From: Subsaxibacter sp. CAU 1640
Lineage (GTDB): Bacteria; Bacteroidota; Bacteroidia; Flavobacteriales; Flavobacteriaceae
DNA: 64,000 nt
Direction: 5' to 3'
Assembly (NCBI RefSeq): GCF_023156585.1
Contig: NZ_JALNMI010000001.1
Span: 62,001-126,000, forward strand
The stretch's first letter is position 1; each line of letters opens with the position of its first letter. The notes below the pieces were generated by a model. It searched no databases. It saw only the letters and a list, made by a program, of their open reading frames with translations, and was not told the origin of the DNA. The translations under genes were made by a program, and so were the position numbers. Shown in pieces: positions 60,404-64,000 of the stretch.

Positions 60404-62778
60404 GCTTTCAGTTCATTAATCAAATCATCATAGGTATAGAATTTTTCTTCTTCGCCTTTAGAATGGTACAAAATGGGAACTCTTATGGCTTTCAACCCAG
60501 TAACACCTTGAAGGTCTTCCAATTCTACCAATTCAATTTGCTCATCGAGCACATGTTTTGATTGAAGGAACTTGATGTATCTTAAATATTCTTCTTCGTC
60601 TGCTTTTTGCGAATAAATTATTGAAATTTTACCCTTTTCGGTAATGCGCTCTTTGGTGCCTTTGATGAAAGCTTTGTCTACCCGCTTTTTCACAACTTCA
60701 TAACGGGCGTTATAAGTACCGTTGACATCAAACTGTTTTTCATCCATTCGAAAATGAATCGACATTGGCTGATTGAATACCAAAATCATAGATGCAACAT
60801 CAAGAGAAATTGGATAGTTCTTCATGTTCTGGTAATATTCACTTTCCATTTCGCACATCACTTGAAGCTGCCACAACCTTAAATTATAAAGATAGATTTC
60901 ATTAAAGCTTTCTTCCTTTGTTATTGCCTCGCCAATATACATGTTGTGTTCAACACCGTCAGTTTTATATCGTTCAAAATAATGAGGATACATTTTTTGT
61001 GCTTCAACCTGTTTTGAGTCTATCAACGATGACATGTTTTTGTTGATGAGCGCTATAGTATCATCATAGTTTTTTCTGTAATAATAGATAACGTTTAAAT
61101 TACTATCAATTTTTGAAAAATAATCAGAAATAGCATCCTTTGCTTTCAATTTTTTATCCATCAAAAACTTCAAAACAGGCTCTACTTCTTTTTTCAAGAA
61201 ACTTGTTATTTCGTGTTCGCTATCGACTTTAAAGTTCTCATCAAGTTCTTTCTTGAATGTATCCAATTGAAATTTCAATTGTTCATATATTAAAAGCTTA
61301 TCCTCTTTGATTATTTGGTCCATAATTTTACTCACCAAATTCAATTGTAATGATAAATCTTTTTGTGTTGCCAAATTTCTAGCATCCGAAGAGCCTTTGA
61401 CATCAATTTGACCGAATAAAGGATAAACATTTTCAAAACCAATTTTGCTGAACGCTACATTTGACCCAAACTGGCGTTGATCTTTTACGAATTTTCTGGC
61501 TGCCTCTTTAAATTTCCATACCACACTTGGGTGTATCGATGTACATTCTTGCTGGATGATAGCCTCTATTAAATTTTCTTCTTCGGCTTTAGAACGAAGT
61601 ACAGATGAAACAATATAAGGCATTACATCCGTAAGCTTATTGGCATTGACACTATTAAGTTGTTTTGGCTTTTTGGATACAATTTCCAAAACACCTAACA
61701 ATTTTCCTTGATTGGCTATCGGTGCCAAAATAGCGCTTTTGATCCCTTGATCGTGAAATATTTTATAGAAATTGTGGCATCCTGATTGACCATAGTATTT
61801 CTCAACATCAGAAATGCAGAAAAACGTATTATCATCAATTAAAGCTTTATAGGATTCATCGCATAAGGCAGATTTACAAGATTCCATATCTTCATGAAAC
61901 AGCAAATAACTCTCAATTCCCTTACCAACGATTCTTTCAAAAACTTGATCTTCTTCATTATAAATTACAAATCCAACATTCAATCCTTTAATATTAAATA
62001 ATGACTCAAATGTAGTCTGAAGATTCCCTATAAAATTTTCATCTTGACGTTTTCCGGAAACCAACAGACTCGATTTTATTTCTGAAATCGCCTTATCGTC
62101 TGTCACATCAAACATATTACTTATGACAAATCCTTTGAAAATATAACTGTTTGGAGGAAACTTTTCTTTCCATAATTCCATATCATCAAAAGCATCCAAC
62201 AATTCATTGAAATCATCTTCTGTTATTTCCGGAGCATCTTCAGTTCGTACGATTTCAGTAAAATCTGCATTATATAGAATTTTATATGTATGCAATACGC
62301 CATTGATGTCGGGTATTTCATAGAAAAAAGGACGCTTAAAGTCTACCTTATAGCCATAATAAAAATTTAAAATGATGACACATGCCACTCGATACTTATC
62401 ATCTTCTGGCATGTTTTTAATGGTTAAACTGTAATCCTCCCCAGCATTTTTGATGATTTTCCTAAAACGTTCAGACGAGTTAAAGATTAAATCATGATAA
62501 GGTACAGATGCCGTTTTAATTTCATTCGTGGCTAGGACGGGTGAAAACAAATCTTGAAGAATAAAATGAATTTCCTTTTCATAGGTTTTTAAAAGAGACA
62601 CATCACTAAAACCGTTTCTCAACACAGGAATCTCTTTTTGAATTGACAAAATCTCTTTGGCTTTAGATGCCGTGAAATTGTCATCGCTTTCAGCAAGAAG
62701 TTCGTAATGCTGTAGAAGCTTGTCAAAACTAACTTTGAGTGTAAAAGGTGATTCTATATTGTCATTTAAATCTTTCAT
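60400..62778 (-). CDS. Large GAF-domain protein of unknown function
   Basis: A 792-residue soluble protein. The only domain I recognise is a GAF-like region at ~250-395 (FESLFNIKGLNVGFVIYNEEDQ, then IKSAILAPIANQGKLLGVLEIVSKKP). That region holds four or five cysteines (ESCKSALCDES, FFCISDV, QSGCHNF), which could give redox or metal sensing. The N-terminal ~240 and the C-terminal ~390 residues are helical and conserved-looking, with no catalytic motif. No kinase, cyclase or DNA-binding domain is seen. It is convergent with the HD-Pycsar fusion (4-bp overlap), a pairing I believe recurs in flavobacteria. Confidence 0.78.
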   Translation of the reverse strand: MKDLNDNIESPFTLKVSFDKLLQHYELLAESDDNFTASKAKEILSIQKEIPVLRNGFSDVSLLKTYEKEIHFILQDLFSPVLATNEIKTASVPYHDLIFNSSERFRKIIKNAGEDYSLTIKNMPEDDKYRVACVIILNFYYGYKVDFKRPFFYEIPDINGVLHTYKILYNADFTEIVRTEDAPEITEDDFNELLDAFDDMELWKEKFPPNSYIFKGFVISNMFDVTDDKAISEIKSSLLVSGKRQDENFIGNLQTTFESLFNIKGLNVGFVIYNEEDQVFERIVGKGIESYLLFHEDMESCKSALCDESYKALIDDNTFFCISDVEKYYGQSGCHNFYKIFHDQGIKSAILAPIANQGKLLGVLEIVSKKPKQLNSVNANKLTDVMPYIVSSVLRSKAEEENLIEAIIQQECTSIHPSVVWKFKEAARKFVKDQRQFGSNVAFSKIGFENVYPLFGQIDVKGSSDARNLATQKDLSLQLNLVSKIMDQIIKEDKLLIYEQLKFQLDTFKKELDENFKVDSEHEITSFLKKEVEPVLKFLMDKKLKAKDAISDYFSKIDSNLNVIYYYRKNYDDTIALINKNMSSLIDSKQVEAQKMYPHYFERYKTDGVEHNMYIGEAITKEESFNEIYLYNLRLWQLQVMCEMESEYYQNMKNYPISLDVASMILVFNQPMSIHFRMDEKQFDVNGTYNARYEVVKKRVDKAFIKGTKERITEKGKISIIYSQKADEEEYLRYIKFLQSKHVLDEQIELVELEDLQGVTGLKAIRVPILYHSKGEEEKFYTYDDLINELKA

Positions 62779-62796
62779 TCTTCAAATGTCTCTATC

Positions 62797-62804
62797 CAAA
62801 TTTA
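62797..62804 (-). promoter_or_regulatory. -7 element (TAAATTTG) for the GAF gene
   Basis: CAAATTTA on the plus strand reads TAAATTTG on the minus strand, 18 bp before the start at 62778. An imperfect -33 (GAAAC on the plus strand) lies at about the expected spacing. Confidence 0.45.
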
Positions 62805-62863
62805 CAAAATAATATGTTAGACGAAACAAGTTGAAATATCTAACAACAAGATAAAATTTGAAT

Positions 62864-62897
62864 AAAAAAAGCCCTAATTCATTTCATAGGGCTTTAA
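62864..62897 (-). terminator. Terminator of the amylase gene
   Basis: AAAGCCCTA / TAGGGCTTT stem with a 10-nt loop. On the minus strand it is followed by a T run, about 30 bp past the amylase stop. Confidence 0.85.
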
Positions 62898-62924
62898 ACA
62901 ACAATCGTATAAGTACTGAAAAAA

Positions 62925-64000
62925 TTATTTCATAAGAATGTGGTATTCCCACGGTTTAAGAGTTATCTTTCCATTTTCAGCCGAAAATGCTTCTCCTGTC
63001 ATGTAATCTTGCACTCCCTCTACATAATCTGAATCAAATGTTTGATTCGACTTTGAAAGGTTGGCTAAATAACCTACAGTCGTACCGTTATGATTTCTTG
63101 TAAACATAACGACATTATCATTTCCAGTCTCAATTCTCCCAAAATCTGCTCCTATTTCACTATTCGCCAAAGCTGGATTGGTGTTTTTCAAATTGCCAAG
63201 CTTCTCCAATAATGGCCACATCTTTCCTTTTGTTTTTGGAATTGAATCTTTTTCGAAAAATTTCAAACGATGGTTCATATCATACTCCATTCCTGAATAA
63301 ATCAATGGCATACCTGTTGTCATATAGGACAAAGCGAGCATTGCAGGTGCAGCATCACCCATTCGTTCGCCAATAGTGCCGCTCCAAGAATTTTCATCGT
63401 GATTTGTAATGAAATTCATCATAATATCATTTTTCTCATATTTACCATCACGCTCATCCAAATAGGTGTACCAATCTTTAGCTTTATTCTTCCCTTGTGC
63501 AATATTGTTCATCATATGATGACCATCCCAAGCGTAACCCATATCAAATAGATTTCCCTTGAACAATTCTGGTTCCCAAGCTTCGGCGAGCATAAAAACA
63601 TCTTTGGTACTTCTCAATTGTGGTATTGCATCTTCCCAAAAATCCAACGGTACCGAACCAGCGACATCACAACGGAAACCATCAACGCCTTCTTCTCTAA
63701 CCCAATACTGCATATCTGCAATCATTTGTTTGCGCATCTCTTGATTGTCATAATTCAAATCTGCTGTGTCAGTCCAATCGGTTCCTGCAGGATGTGTGAT
63801 GTTGCCATCAGCATCTTTTGTATAAAAATCTGGATGGTCTTTAATCCAAACATGGTCCCAACCAGTGTGATTTGGTACCCAATCCAAAATAACGAACATT
63901 CCATTATCGTGAGCGGTTTTTACCAATTCCCTGAAATCTTCAATAGTTCCAAATTCCGGATTGATTTTGGTATAATCAGCAACGGCATAGTAACTTCCCA
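62925..64000 (-). CDS. Alpha-amylase family (GH13) glycoside hydrolase, N-terminus beyond the window
   Basis: The C-terminal ~358 residues of a GH13 enzyme; the frame stays open to base 64000, so the start lies outside. All late catalytic motifs are present: VILDWVPNHTGWDH (region I), DGFRCDVAG with the nucleophile Asp (region II), LAEAWEPE with the acid/base Glu (region III), and MMNFITNHDENSW (region IV). The C-terminal beta-domain ends in ITLKPWEYHILMK. The substrate is a starch-like alpha-glucan, possibly imported by a SusCD system not seen here. A terminator follows. Confidence 0.92.
   Translation of the reverse strand, partial: GSYYAVADYTKINPEFGTIEDFRELVKTAHDNGMFVILDWVPNHTGWDHVWIKDHPDFYTKDADGNITHPAGTDWTDTADLNYDNQEMRKQMIADMQYWVREEGVDGFRCDVAGSVPLDFWEDAIPQLRSTKDVFMLAEAWEPELFKGNLFDMGYAWDGHHMMNNIAQGKNKAKDWYTYLDERDGKYEKNDIMMNFITNHDENSWSGTIGERMGDAAPAMLALSYMTTGMPLIYSGMEYDMNHRLKFFEKDSIPKTKGKMWPLLEKLGNLKNTNPALANSEIGADFGRIETGNDNVVMFTRNHNGTTVGYLANLSKSNQTFDSDYVEGVQDYMTGEAFSAENGKITLKPWEYHILMK

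Overview
The window looks like a chromosomal segment of a marine member of the Flavobacteriaceae (Bacteroidota). The evidence is a T9SS type C sorting tail, mevalonate-pathway genes, -7 promoter elements of the form TAnnTTTG, scarce Shine-Dalgarno sequences, low GC, and gene families typical of that group (DUF5522, arsenosugar genes, an SpeA/SpeB/deoxyhypusine-synthase-like set). I see no rRNA, phage, insertion sequence or CRISPR array. One tRNA gene (Phe) is present.

Layout. 1-6 kb: 3' end of a large T9SS-exported surface protein, an 11-bp tandem palindrome array, a mini-HExxH membrane protein, a DUF5522-urocanase pair, and two small envelope proteins. 6-14 kb (minus strand): an envelope operon running coaX, outer-membrane barrel, TPR protein, lptC, small membrane protein, CNNM/CorC protein and a PpiD-like foldase. 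14-22.4 kb: tRNA-Phe, a fasciclin lipoprotein, and a TamB-TamA-like pair, both apparently starting with TTG. 22.4-35.2 kb: guanine deaminase, then an arsenosugar biosynthesis cluster (AhpD-like protein, ArsS, rhodanese, two glycosyltransferases, purine nucleoside phosphorylase, ArsM, sterol desaturase-like protein, DUF547) plus a linked FAD/Fe-S membrane redox pair. A minus-strand trio (phosphoesterase, macro domain, GH113-like) interrupts it. 35.2-39.3 kb: three membrane-linked glycosyltransferases and a VOC protein. 39.4-43.1 kb: polyamine operon speA-speB-DHS-like-acidic protein. 43.4-50 kb: a minus-strand run holding mevalonate kinase, mevalonate diphosphate decarboxylase and a UbiA-type prenyltransferase, a pseudouridine-synthase-like protein lacking its catalytic residues, and a heptad-repeat ORF made of 21-bp repeats. 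50-59 kb: acyl-CoA thioesterase, a lipoprotein, a very large phosphatase/kinase-like/beta-barrel lipoprotein, ergothioneine genes egtB-egtD, and msrA-msrB. 59-64 kb: an HD-hydrolase/Pycsar-effector fusion convergent with a GAF protein, and the 3' part of a GH13 amylase.

How genes work together. In the arsenic cluster, ArsM should give dimethylarsenic and ArsS should transfer the 5'-deoxyadenosyl group of SAM. The phosphorylase, which carries Asp at the base-specificity position, could then remove adenine before the glycosyltransferases act. SpeA and SpeB make putrescine from arginine, and the DHS-like enzyme probably extends it. EgtB/EgtD and MsrA/MsrB form a thiol and methionine-oxidation defence block.

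The observations I consider most worth follow-up are the arsenosugar cluster with its Asp-type phosphorylase, the three-part phosphatase/kinase-like/barrel lipoprotein, the catalytically empty pseudouridine-synthase homologue, the HD-Pycsar effector fusion without a cyclase, and the two tandem-repeat loci.
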